This document shows, one piece after another, positions 8,783 through 17,505 of a DNA stretch of 53,893 nt; the first letter of the stretch is position 1; the number at the start of each line of letters is the position of its first letter. A program made the translations under genes and the position numbers. Source of the DNA: JANXQE01 sp035651635 (GTDB lineage: Bacteria; Verrucomicrobiota; Verrucomicrobiia; Limisphaerales; UBA8199); the NCBI GenBank assembly GCA_035651635.1, contig DASRFK010000303.1, positions 1-53,893 of the forward strand. Reading direction: 5' to 3'. The notes beneath the pieces were generated by a model that had not been told where the DNA came from, ran no database searches, and saw nothing but the letters and a program-made list of their open reading frames with translations.

Positions 8783-11700
8783 TCAGGCTCCCGCGGATTT
8801 GACCGCGGCGTGGGTTCGGTGCTCGCGCCGGGAGATCGGCAGCGCGAGAATGAACGTGGCGCCTTTTCCAGGTCCGTCGCTCTGGACGCTGAGCGTGCCG
8901 CCTAACTCTTTGGCGGCCAGGGCGCCGCTATGCAGGCCGAAACCATGCCCGTCCTTGCGGGTAGTGAATCCATGATTGAAAATGCGAGTAAGGTTCTCGC
9001 GAGGAATTCCCATTCCATTATCCACCACCGCAACGCGGACAAAGTCGCCCCCATTGCTTACCCGAACGGTGAGTTGCTTATCCTTACGCTCCATGTGCTC
9101 GCAGGCATCCTTGGCGTTGCGTACCAGGTTCACCAATATCTGCAAGACCTTGTGCTTATCGGTGCTGATCTCAGGAATTGTTTCATACTCGCGGATGACT
9201 TTGATCTGCCGTCGCTCCAGGCTGTCCCCGTTCATGCGCAAGGTATCTTCCATCAATTCGGTCAACTGGACGGGTTCGACCACACCAGAGACCTTGGCGT
9301 AGCTTTGCTGCATCGAGACAATGTCCTTCACGTGAGCGACGTTCTTGCGCAAATCGGCCAGTTCTGCCAGAGCCAGGCTTCGCTCCTCAGACAACCGCGC
9401 GTTTAATCGCCTCAAAAACTCGCGCACCCGGTCGCCTCGATCGTCCTTGGCGAAAAAGCCGGGCAGGTCGGTGGCGTGCTCGTCCAGCAGCGCGATCAGC
9501 CGGTTCAAATCCGAGCCGCGCGACTTGTGGACGCGCTCAAACAGCAGCGTGGTGCTCACATTGATACTGTTGAGCACGTTCCCAACGTTGTGTAAGACAC
9601 TCGTCGCCACCTCCGCCATGCCGGCCTGGCGCGAAGTCTGCAGCAGTTCCTTCTGGTTCTCTTGCAGTACTCGGGTCTGCGCGCTGACCTGGCGCCTGAG
9701 TAAGGCAATCCATCCGACCGCCGCCAGGATGGCCGCGCTTAAAGCCCCTAATACCACGAGGGTCCGGCGCAGGCTCCACCACGGCGGAGCTTTCAACAAG
9801 ACCACGTCGTGGACGGCCGGAATCAATATTTTGAATCCTTGCGGCTCACGGGTTTCATCGGCCTGAATCGAGCAAATCCCGCGCAACCGGAGCAGGCTTC
9901 CTGCTTTCCATTTTGGGAAGTGTTCCTGCAGGCCTGGGTCCTGCAACGTCGCGGCAAAAAGCACATTGCCCTCTTGCAGGAGAAGTTTGGGTCGCGCGGA
10001 ACGCGGCACATCCTGGATCAGGCGGGCTTCGATTTCGACCAACTCGGCCTCGGCCTCGCCTTTGAGCAAGATCTCCTCGCCCGTGACTCGCCTCGGCTTC
10101 GGCAACGTGCCGTCGCCGACATGGCGGAAAACCGCTTCGTCCAGATACGGGGCGAACTCGCCCAGTGCCGCAAAGCCGAGCACCTCGACATTTTCGCCAG
10201 GGCGCACTTTGGCGGGTTGTTGTGTTTCAATTCGCACTCCACCGCTGGCGTCGCGAAGGTAGAATCCTCCCCGCGTGAGCGAAAGCAGGACGGTGCCGGC
10301 GAGTTTTATTCTCCGGCCCGCCCGCCGTTCGGGATCGAAGCGCGCCAGTGCAGCAATGCGCGTCGTGCGGACCGCGAACGGATCGGCGGGCACCCCGTCG
10401 ATGACTTGGATTTCCTTGAGAGAAGGCACGTGAAGCGTTATGCCGCTTAATTGCCCGCGCGCATTCAATTGCGCTCCACACGCTCCCCGCAAGCGCACAA
10501 AGCAATCGACGAACTCGGATGCGTGTTGCGGATCGGTTACGTTCGGCACAATGGCGCGAACTCGTCCTTTCGGCGTGGTAACAATCAGATCCAAGTGGTT
10601 CCACTCATGCCTCACTCGCCGCACAACACCTTCCAACTCGACCCAGTGACCATCCAAATGCCCGTCTGCCAGGTCGGTCAAATCCACTTTGGCGGCCACA
10701 GGCAGATTGGTTATGCCCAGAACTTGAAAGTGCGTTGCCTGAATTTCAGGCGCAAATCCGCCCGGAGCCGTATAACCCTCGAGCTCCACCCATTGACCCG
10801 TTTGCGCGTTGGCCTGGTCGCACTCGACATAGATTTCGCCCGTCTCATCGTGAAAAAACAAATTGTGCCACTCAGGGTCCGCATAAGTAATGATCCCTTT
10901 GAGATGAACGGGGATTGGGCCGGCCGGCTGCTCCTGCGTGAGGCGAATAACCTCGACGACATTCGACAAGATGCGTGCCGAATTGGATGGAAATGAAGTT
11001 TTTACCACAGCCACATTTGCGCCCGGCGCCAACCCGATTGCGGGCTCGAAGTATGCGTCCTTGAGAATCAGGCCTTCCTCCGTCACCGCCGGATAGCCCC
11101 ACAAATCGGCTCGCTGGTCAGGAAGTGCGCGCGTCATCTGCACTACCTCAGCCCTGATGACGCCGGTCGGGTCCTTCAGATAGAGCGATGAGCCGGGTTT
11201 GTAGGAAAGAATCGCCCCACTAAGGTGCACCATGTCGTTGGTCCAGGCACCGAGCTCAAGATTCGAGAGCTTTTCTATCGCCCAAACAGGCAACTTCGCG
11301 AAGTCTAAGCTTGAACGCCTCAGCACTTTCACCTCACTCAAATCGGGCGCGAAGAGGGAGGCTCTGGTGAGTTGACCGTTTTCGATTTTGCTCGCGTTAA
11401 TCCCGCGGATGCGGACGGTGCTGCCTACAAATTCCTTGGGGTTCAAATTCGAAATCGCACCCATGACGTAGACCAGGCAGCTGCGAGTTCCATCTTCGAT
11501 GACCAGCGACAGTCGCCCCCAACTGGTGTCCGCCACCCGCACCGTGCCGTTGGCTTCAACCCATTGTCCGAAGTTTTTGCCCAGCTCCGCCAGTTTCTGT
11601 GGAGTAGCCTCAGGGAGTTTTTGGCGCGCCAGGACTTGCGCCTCTAAATTGGTCAACGCTGTGTTCCCCTCGACCAGGCGCGTCGTCGCGCGCAGTTCCA

Positions 11701-11998
11701 CTGTGTCGCCAAACACGAACTGGTTGGAGAAGGAAAGGGGGCTGAACCACTTGGCCTGCTCGCCGTCATGGAAATACAGCTGTCCCCATCCAGGATCGTA
11801 GCAGAGCACCACCGCTTTGGCTCGAAAGGGCAGACCCGTTGCGGCTCGCTCTTTTGGTAAACGGTAGAGCTGACCGAAACTCGTAAGCTCCGTTGTGCCG
11901 GCGGCGTTGGCGTCAAGCAAGCCATTCGCGCCGCAGATCACTGCGGCCACGGCACCCGAGTGCAGGCCCCGCTTCCAACCTTTTATAAAGCCAACCAT
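8783..11998 (-). CDS. Membrane sensor histidine kinase with repeated OB-like extracytoplasmic modules
   Basis: A two-component sensor kinase of 1071 residues with an ATG start. A signal-like N-terminus is followed by about 700 extracytoplasmic residues made of at least five related modules of roughly 110-130 residues. Examples of module cores are AVVLCYDPGWGQLYFHD, GIITYADPEWHNLFFHD and GTVLLSLTRGGFYLRD, each followed by a valine-rich strand and a GxxVEVxG-type turn, a pattern of OB-type beta barrels. A single membrane helix lies near 745-768 (TLVVLGALSAAILAAVGWIA). The kinase core follows: H-box VLHNVGNVLNSI with the phospho-accepting His near 804, N-box LVNLVRNAKDA near 962, G-box VVDNGMGI and FTTRKDGHGFGLH. 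There is no HAMP or receiver domain and no response regulator next to it, so its partner is unknown. The ligand sensed by the ectodomain is unknown. Confidence 0.85.
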   Translation of the reverse strand: MVGFIKGWKRGLHSGAVAAVICGANGLLDANAAGTTELTSFGQLYRLPKERAATGLPFRAKAVVLCYDPGWGQLYFHDGEQAKWFSPLSFSNQFVFGDTVELRATTRLVEGNTALTNLEAQVLARQKLPEATPQKLAELGKNFGQWVEANGTVRVADTSWGRLSLVIEDGTRSCLVYVMGAISNLNPKEFVGSTVRIRGINASKIENGQLTRASLFAPDLSEVKVLRRSSLDFAKLPVWAIEKLSNLELGAWTNDMVHLSGAILSYKPGSSLYLKDPTGVIRAEVVQMTRALPDQRADLWGYPAVTEEGLILKDAYFEPAIGLAPGANVAVVKTSFPSNSARILSNVVEVIRLTQEQPAGPIPVHLKGIITYADPEWHNLFFHDETGEIYVECDQANAQTGQWVELEGYTAPGGFAPEIQATHFQVLGITNLPVAAKVDLTDLADGHLDGHWVELEGVVRRVRHEWNHLDLIVTTPKGRVRAIVPNVTDPQHASEFVDCFVRLRGACGAQLNARGQLSGITLHVPSLKEIQVIDGVPADPFAVRTTRIAALARFDPERRAGRRIKLAGTVLLSLTRGGFYLRDASGGVRIETQQPAKVRPGENVEVLGFAALGEFAPYLDEAVFRHVGDGTLPKPRRVTGEEILLKGEAEAELVEIEARLIQDVPRSARPKLLLQEGNVLFAATLQDPGLQEHFPKWKAGSLLRLRGICSIQADETREPQGFKILIPAVHDVVLLKAPPWWSLRRTLVVLGALSAAILAAVGWIALLRRQVSAQTRVLQENQKELLQTSRQAGMAEVATSVLHNVGNVLNSINVSTTLLFERVHKSRGSDLNRLIALLDEHATDLPGFFAKDDRGDRVREFLRRLNARLSEERSLALAELADLRKNVAHVKDIVSMQQSYAKVSGVVEPVQLTELMEDTLRMNGDSLERRQIKVIREYETIPEISTDKHKVLQILVNLVRNAKDACEHMERKDKQLTVRVSNGGDFVRVAVVDNGMGIPRENLTRIFNHGFTTRKDGHGFGLHSGALAAKELGGTLSVQSDGPGKGATFILALPISRREHRTHAAVKSAGA

Positions 11999-12916
11999 CC
12001 CCTGGTGCTCCTCAAAGAGAAGGCTCTATCGAGAGCACGAAACAACGTGGCTTAACAACCGTGGCTTTCTCGCTTCAGCAATAAATGTGGTTACAGAAAC
12101 GACCCTTCTGTTTTGGCCACCCGCGAATTTTGGCGCGTCATCGACGTACGCACAGGTTCTCATCAGGTGTACCATCGGCATCGCCAGACCTGGGCTTTAC
12201 CACCAAAATTGTCCAAAACTGGCCTTTTCTTGCCGGCACCGGAGCACCCCAACGGGATTTCGCCTCATTGAGCCAGATTCTCATCGTCCACCAGAACTGT
12301 AAGGAAGACGGTTTGGATGGATTTCTTACAAGCAGTCGAAAGATTTTTCCAGCCCACGGAACGATAGAAATTATTCCGAGCATCCATGAAAGTCTGTTCG
12401 AGTTTGCATCGAGTGGGTTCCTTTTCGGGTCTAATGCCGTCACAACCTCCCAGGCCATTAAAGGAGATGTTGCACAAAGCGGCCAGGAAAGCAGCTTCGT
12501 ATAAACGCGAGAGTTCGTCCCGGCTCAGACCAGCATTGAGGCCGAGTCGGCGGGCCATCTTGCCGAACTTGCTCTTAAACCCTGTGCGCGAACAGTTCGC
12601 TGTCTCTTCAAAAAAATCGTGGCTCTCAGAGTCCATATTCAGTTCAGAGTGAACCGTGCTTTATGCCGCAGCCGCTCCGATTCCTTAACAGGTTGAACCC
12701 TCCGCCAATTCCGTTCTCACCTGATTTTGGTGAAGACTTACCAGAATTTGAGCAGTTCGCGTGATGCCCCGTCACCACTGATGACCGCGCCTGGAACTGC
12801 AAGCTGCGGACCCGAACGCTGCAACACTTCGCGTCCATTTGCATTCCTTCGCGGTTGCAAACTTCGGCCGGCATAACGAGCTCGACCCGCAATTTTATAA
12901 CATCGTTGACTGCGGA
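11999..12916. other. Gene-poor gap between the kinase and nuoN
   Basis: About 920 bases without a convincing gene. A 123-codon minus-strand frame at 12265-12636 (ATG, no clear ribosome-binding site) has a plausible helical middle (LSRDELSRLYEAAFLAAL) but no recognisable family. A plus-strand frame at 12085-12504 looks spurious. The composition is less GC-rich than the flanking genes, which would fit decayed or acquired DNA. No tRNA, terminator with a T-run or strong promoter was recognised. Confidence 0.4.
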
Positions 12917-14407
12917 TTAGAACCCCGCCAAAGCGACCGCACCCGCAAGCCTGCCAATCAACCATTCCGGCCAGCAACCCAGTGCGATGACAGCCAGGGC
13001 CAGCACGGCCACCATCACATGCTGAATCGGGGAAGGTTTAAAGATCAGGGTCGAGCCGGGTTGCTCATTGGCCACAAAGATTTGCTTCAAGACTTGCAGA
13101 TAATAATAGAGTGAAACAGCGCTCAGGCCGATTGCCAATACGACCAACCATAAAAGGCCAAGGCTCGCCGGATTTCCGCGCAAGAGCTCGCTGAACACAT
13201 AGAATTTGCCAAAAAAACCGGCCAAAGGCGGGATGCCGGCCAGGGACAGGATAAACACCATCATGCACAGAGCCAGGCCGGGTGAACGGCGGCTCAGCGC
13301 CGCAAAATCGGTGAGCTTGTCCCCGCCGGTCTGTTGTTGTACGATCGCAATAACGCCGAACGCGCCCAGGGTGGTAATAGCATAGGTGATCACGTAGTAC
13401 ACCAGCGAGGCCAGGCCCGGACCGTTGTGCGCCATAACTCCGAGCAGCATGTAGCCCCCATGCGCAACCGCCGAGTACGCCACGAGCCGGCGCACGCTCG
13501 TTTGCGCGAGCGCGGCGAAGTTGCCGATCACCATGGAAAGCCCCGCGATCGCGGCCACCAGCGGTACCCAACCCGGAAGGTACGCGTGCCAGTCCCCGCT
13601 GCCCTCCGCCCCGTTGAATCCTACGGCCAGCACTCGCGCCAGGACAAAAAAACCGGCCACTTTCGAACCCGAAGCGATGAAAGCTGCGCTTGGAGCCGGG
13701 GCGCCCTGGTAGACATCCGGCGCCCACAGATGAAACGGAGCAACCGCCACTTTGAAGCCGAAACCGCAAATCGTCAGAACCAGGGCCAGGAGCAACAGCG
13801 GGTCAAGCGCGCGTCCGCGCAACGCGGCGGCTATTCGCTCCAGACTCGTCGAACCGGCCAGGCCGTACAACAGGCTCAACCCAAACAAGGTCAAAGCCGC
13901 CGCCATGCCACCAAACAAAAAGTACTTCAGTGCCGCCTCGGCGGATTGCACCTGGCTCTTGTTAAACGCCGTGAGGACGTACAACGACAGGCTGGTAAGT
14001 TCCAAGGCAACGAAAATCATCAGCACATCCGCCGAACTGACCAGAAACATCATCCCGACCGTCGCCAAAAGAACGAGCGCAAAGTATTCGCCGGTATGAA
14101 CGGAAAAATCGGCTTCCATCGAGAGCAACACGGTGGCAATGGTCAAACCCAGCAAGGCGACTTTGACCAACTGCCCGATCGGATCCACGACGAAAATCCC
14201 GGACATGATATTGGCCCGGGCGGGCAGGACCAGAATCCAGCCGATCGCAACCACGCAACCCAGGCAAGCGATCATTCCGGTGACGACCTGGCGAACCCGC
14301 ACCTCCACTTCCCGCAAGGCGAACAGATCGGCGGCCAGCACCGCCAGCGCGGCGATCACCACAATAGTCTCGGGCGCAGCCAGGGCGAGTAGTTCCGAGT
14401 AGCTCAT
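12917..14407 (-). CDS. nuoN: NADH-quinone oxidoreductase subunit N
   Basis: An antiporter-like proton-pumping membrane subunit of complex I, about 496 residues with some 14 predicted helices. The conserved pumping residues are visible: Glu in ALELTSLSLYVL, Lys in GFGFKVAVAPFHLWAPDVYQ and Lys in ASGSKVAGFF. The ATG at 14407 lies just past the nuoM2 stop; a GTG at 14419 overlapping nuoM2 is an alternative start. This is the last gene of the left-transcribed nuo operon. No T-run terminator is visible after its stop. Confidence 0.93.
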   Translation of the reverse strand: MSYSELLALAAPETIVVIAALAVLAADLFALREVEVRVRQVVTGMIACLGCVVAIGWILVLPARANIMSGIFVVDPIGQLVKVALLGLTIATVLLSMEADFSVHTGEYFALVLLATVGMMFLVSSADVLMIFVALELTSLSLYVLTAFNKSQVQSAEAALKYFLFGGMAAALTLFGLSLLYGLAGSTSLERIAAALRGRALDPLLLLALVLTICGFGFKVAVAPFHLWAPDVYQGAPAPSAAFIASGSKVAGFFVLARVLAVGFNGAEGSGDWHAYLPGWVPLVAAIAGLSMVIGNFAALAQTSVRRLVAYSAVAHGGYMLLGVMAHNGPGLASLVYYVITYAITTLGAFGVIAIVQQQTGGDKLTDFAALSRRSPGLALCMMVFILSLAGIPPLAGFFGKFYVFSELLRGNPASLGLLWLVVLAIGLSAVSLYYYLQVLKQIFVANEQPGSTLIFKPSPIQHVMVAVLALAVIALGCWPEWLIGRLAGAVALAGF

Positions 14408-14408
14408 G

Positions 14409-15947
14409 CTAGAAGCCACCGCCCTTTCTTAAACCATCGAACAGCGCCGAATTGAAACTCGGCGCGATCAAATCCAAAAGCAGCCGCGGATATAATCCGA
14501 TGACCAGGGAAGCCAGCATCAGGAGCACGGCCCCGAGCCGTTCGGGAATCGAGATGGGTGGCATCGGCGGATGCCCTTCGGCATGGGCAGACTCACCGGA
14601 TGTTGAAGACGTTTCAGGATCCGCGAAGAATGCCTTTTGCAGCACGCGCAAGCTGTAAGCCACGCCAACTAATACGCCAAGGCCGGATAAAACCGCCCAC
14701 GTCGGATTTGCGTACCACGCGCCGATCAGCACCTGCAGTTCCGCGACGAACCCGCTAAACCCGGGCAAACCCATCGACGCAATGATGGCCAGCGTGAAGG
14801 TTACCGCCGCGAATGGGAGAGCTCGATTCAGGTGCATCCCTTCGAGTTTCGCCAATTCGCGAGTATGGGTGCGGTCATAGACCATCCGCCCGACCACCGC
14901 GAACAGCAGCCCGGCAATGATCCCGTGCGAAAACATCTGCAGCACCGAACCGCTCATCCCATAACGGTTCAAGGTTAATAACCCGAGCAGCACGAAACCC
15001 ATATGACTGACGCTGGAATAGCCAATCACGAATTTGAAGTCGCGCTGAACCAATGCGACCGTCGCGCCATAAACTATTCCAATCACCGCCAGCCAACTCA
15101 GGACGTCTCGCCAGGAGCCGCAGCCCAAAACCGAAAACCCCCAGCGATCCAGTCCCTCGGGGAACAAAGTCATCGCCACCCGCAAACACCCGTAAGCGCC
15201 TAATTTCATGACCACCCCAGCCAGCAGCATCGACGCCGCCGTCGGCGCGGCAACGTGACCGGTCGGCGCCCAGGTATGAAAGGGCCATAAACCCGCCAGG
15301 ATCCCAAAGCCCACGAACACTAGCGGGAAAGCCCAAAGCTGAAAGGAATGAGGAAAAGCGAATTTCGAAAGCTCTATCAGGTTCGTGCTCTTACCCCCGG
15401 CCAGCACAAACGCCGCGATCACGCCAATAAGCACCATGGCGCTGCCCACAAACGAGTAGAGCGCCAGCTTCATCGCGCCGTACTCGCGGCGGGTCGAGCC
15501 CCAGATCGCAATGATGAAGTACTTCGGGATTATGGCTATCTCGTAGAAGACAAACAGCAGGAACACGTCGAAGCTCAAGAAAACCCCGTATACTCCGCCA
15601 ATGAGCGCCAGGTAGAAGGCGAAGAATTCATTGGCCCGCGTTTCGATGTTCCACGAAAAGAGAATGCCGGCGACCGCAGCCAGGCCGGTCAGCAAAACCA
15701 GCGTTATGCTGATGCCATCAGCGGCGAGGTAATACTCGATTCCCAGGGAAGGAATCCATGGTGCCCTGACAATGGTTTGAATCGAACCCGGGTGAAATTG
15801 CGTTGCTCCCCCAAAGCCGCACGCCAGCCCCGCCAGCGCCGCCACTAACGCAACGACCCGCGCAAGCTGGGCATTTGCTCTCGGAACAAGCAGCAACACC
15901 AGCGCCGCTGCAAATGATATATATATGGTCCAGGCTAACACGGTCAT
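14409..15947 (-). CDS. nuoM: NADH-quinone oxidoreductase subunit M, second copy (NuoM2)
   Basis: The second of two adjacent NuoM-type antiporter subunits, 512 residues. Conserved features include the Glu in FVFYEIAIIPKYF, PFHTWAPTGHVAAPT and the Lys in GVVMKLGAYG. Compared with NuoM1, the TM7 segment FGILAGLWPFHTW lacks the lysine of AVKVPLVPFHTW: the aligned residue is Leu. A hydrophilic acidic loop (DPETSSTSGESAHAEGH) precedes the last helices. It starts 4 bases after NuoM1 ends and is followed directly by nuoN. The duplication matches the extra-pump (2M) form of complex I. Whether this copy pumps with altered chemistry cannot be judged from sequence alone. Confidence 0.92.
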   Translation of the reverse strand: MTVLAWTIYISFAAALVLLLVPRANAQLARVVALVAALAGLACGFGGATQFHPGSIQTIVRAPWIPSLGIEYYLAADGISITLVLLTGLAAVAGILFSWNIETRANEFFAFYLALIGGVYGVFLSFDVFLLFVFYEIAIIPKYFIIAIWGSTRREYGAMKLALYSFVGSAMVLIGVIAAFVLAGGKSTNLIELSKFAFPHSFQLWAFPLVFVGFGILAGLWPFHTWAPTGHVAAPTAASMLLAGVVMKLGAYGCLRVAMTLFPEGLDRWGFSVLGCGSWRDVLSWLAVIGIVYGATVALVQRDFKFVIGYSSVSHMGFVLLGLLTLNRYGMSGSVLQMFSHGIIAGLLFAVVGRMVYDRTHTRELAKLEGMHLNRALPFAAVTFTLAIIASMGLPGFSGFVAELQVLIGAWYANPTWAVLSGLGVLVGVAYSLRVLQKAFFADPETSSTSGESAHAEGHPPMPPISIPERLGAVLLMLASLVIGLYPRLLLDLIAPSFNSALFDGLRKGGGF

Positions 15948-15951
15948 TCCC

Positions 15952-17505
15952 TTAAAACCTCAAATGCTTCACCATCTCGACAACGGTGCTGTTGATAAAG
16001 CCGAGCAGGAGCTGCGGGTAAACCCCCAGAATAAACATCAGCGCGATCGCCGGAGCCACCAGCGCCCGTTCCTGCAGACTCAGATCCGGAAAGCCGGCCC
16101 ACCTCGCATTCAGCGGACCATTAAAAACCCGCTGCAGGATTGTGAGAATGAAGATGGCTGTTATGAGCAGGCCGATCACCGCGACGGCCGTAACACCCGA
16201 CGCCAACGGAAATGCCCCTTTGAAAATCAGAAACTCGCCCACGAACCCGTTCAGCCCAGGCAAGCCGAGCGAAGAAAACAAAGCAATGCCCATAAGGCCG
16301 CAGAAAATTGGGGCGACTTTTCGCAGCCCGCCAAAATCCTCCAAGCCCCGCAATCCGCTCGCCCGCTGTTCGAGCAGGCCGACGAACCAGAAGAGCGCCG
16401 CCGCCGTCAATCCATGGTTGAACATTTGCAGCAAAACCCCGTTGAGCGCCGCGGTCTTTTCAATAGCCGGACTGCTCAACGCCAAACCGGAATTCGTGAC
16501 CGCGAAAACGCCCAACAGACAATAGCCAAGGTGATTAATCGACGAGTAGGCCAGCGTCCGCTTCAAATCGCGTTGCGCGAAGGCGGCGCCGGCCGAGAAA
16601 ACAATCGAAATGGCTGCCAGCCATAACAGCGGGGTCAGCATCCAACGCATCTGCTCCGGGAAAATCGGAATGAGTATCCGCAGAAAACCATAGACTCCCA
16701 TCTTCGACATCAAGCCGGTCAGTAGCATGGTCGTGCCCGTGGGCGCCTCGGCGTATGCCGTCGGCAGCCAGGTGTGAAACGGCACTAAAGGCACTTTCAC
16801 CGCGAAACCGAGGAACGCGCCGGCAAAGATGATGGTGGCGAACCATTTGCTGGTTAAGTCGCGCCAACCGAGATTCGACAAGGCCGAAACCAGGGTTCCG
16901 TTCCGGCCCAAGTCGGCCAGCTCGATAAAATCGAATCGATTGGTAACCAGAAAAATGGCCAGGAACGAGAGCAGCAAAGCCACGCTGCCGACCATGGTAT
17001 AAACAAAGAACTGTGTGGCAGCGGCCGAGCGCATCGGCCCACCCCAAAGTTTGATCAGGAAGAATGCCGGGATCAGGCTCAGTTCCCAAAAAAGGAACCA
17101 ATGGACAAAGTTCAGGGCGGTGAAAGTGCCGAAAAGGCCCGCCTCCAGCAACAGCACCAGCCCAAAGTAGATGGGCACCCGCTCTTGAATATTCCACGAG
17201 GCCAATAAAGCCATCGGCACGACCAGGGCCGAAAGCAAGGTCATCAAAAGACTTAGCCCATCCATGCCCAGGTGATAGCGAACCGCCAGCGTCGGAATCC
17301 AATTATGCGATTCCTCGAACTGCAGCGCACCGGTGCTCGGGTCGAACCCAGCCCAAAGAGCGAGGACAATGGCCAGCGATCCGAAGGCGAAGCCGATACC
17401 CAGCCTGCGCGCCAGGCGCTTTTGTGAATCCGGTAGGAACAGGATCAACGTCCCGCCCAGCAGAGGTAACAAAGTCAAAACGGTGATCCAGGGAAAGGCG
17501 GTCAT
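15952..17505 (-). CDS. nuoM: NADH-quinone oxidoreductase subunit M, first copy (NuoM1)
   Basis: A proton-pumping antiporter-like subunit of complex I, 517 residues from the ATG at 17505. That ATG overlaps the nuoL stop in an ATGA arrangement, so translational coupling is likely; a longer upstream reading only re-reads the nuoL 3' end. Canonical residues are present: Glu in FLFWELSLIPAFF, Lys in GFAVKVPLVPFHTWLP and Lys in GLMSKMGVYGFL. This is the more conventional of the two NuoM copies. Confidence 0.93.
   Translation of the reverse strand: MTAFPWITVLTLLPLLGGTLILFLPDSQKRLARRLGIGFAFGSLAIVLALWAGFDPSTGALQFEESHNWIPTLAVRYHLGMDGLSLLMTLLSALVVPMALLASWNIQERVPIYFGLVLLLEAGLFGTFTALNFVHWFLFWELSLIPAFFLIKLWGGPMRSAAATQFFVYTMVGSVALLLSFLAIFLVTNRFDFIELADLGRNGTLVSALSNLGWRDLTSKWFATIIFAGAFLGFAVKVPLVPFHTWLPTAYAEAPTGTTMLLTGLMSKMGVYGFLRILIPIFPEQMRWMLTPLLWLAAISIVFSAGAAFAQRDLKRTLAYSSINHLGYCLLGVFAVTNSGLALSSPAIEKTAALNGVLLQMFNHGLTAAALFWFVGLLEQRASGLRGLEDFGGLRKVAPIFCGLMGIALFSSLGLPGLNGFVGEFLIFKGAFPLASGVTAVAVIGLLITAIFILTILQRVFNGPLNARWAGFPDLSLQERALVAPAIALMFILGVYPQLLLGFINSTVVEMVKHLRF

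Noticed and set aside
12265..12636. Minus-strand frame of 123 codons in the gap after the kinase
   Set aside because: No ribosome-binding site, no family resemblance and weak composition; kept only as a note in the gap entry.
13334..14392. Plus-strand frame of 352 codons opposite nuoN
   Set aside because: It is rich in Arg, Gln and His, the typical mirror of a membrane protein gene, and nuoN is certain.
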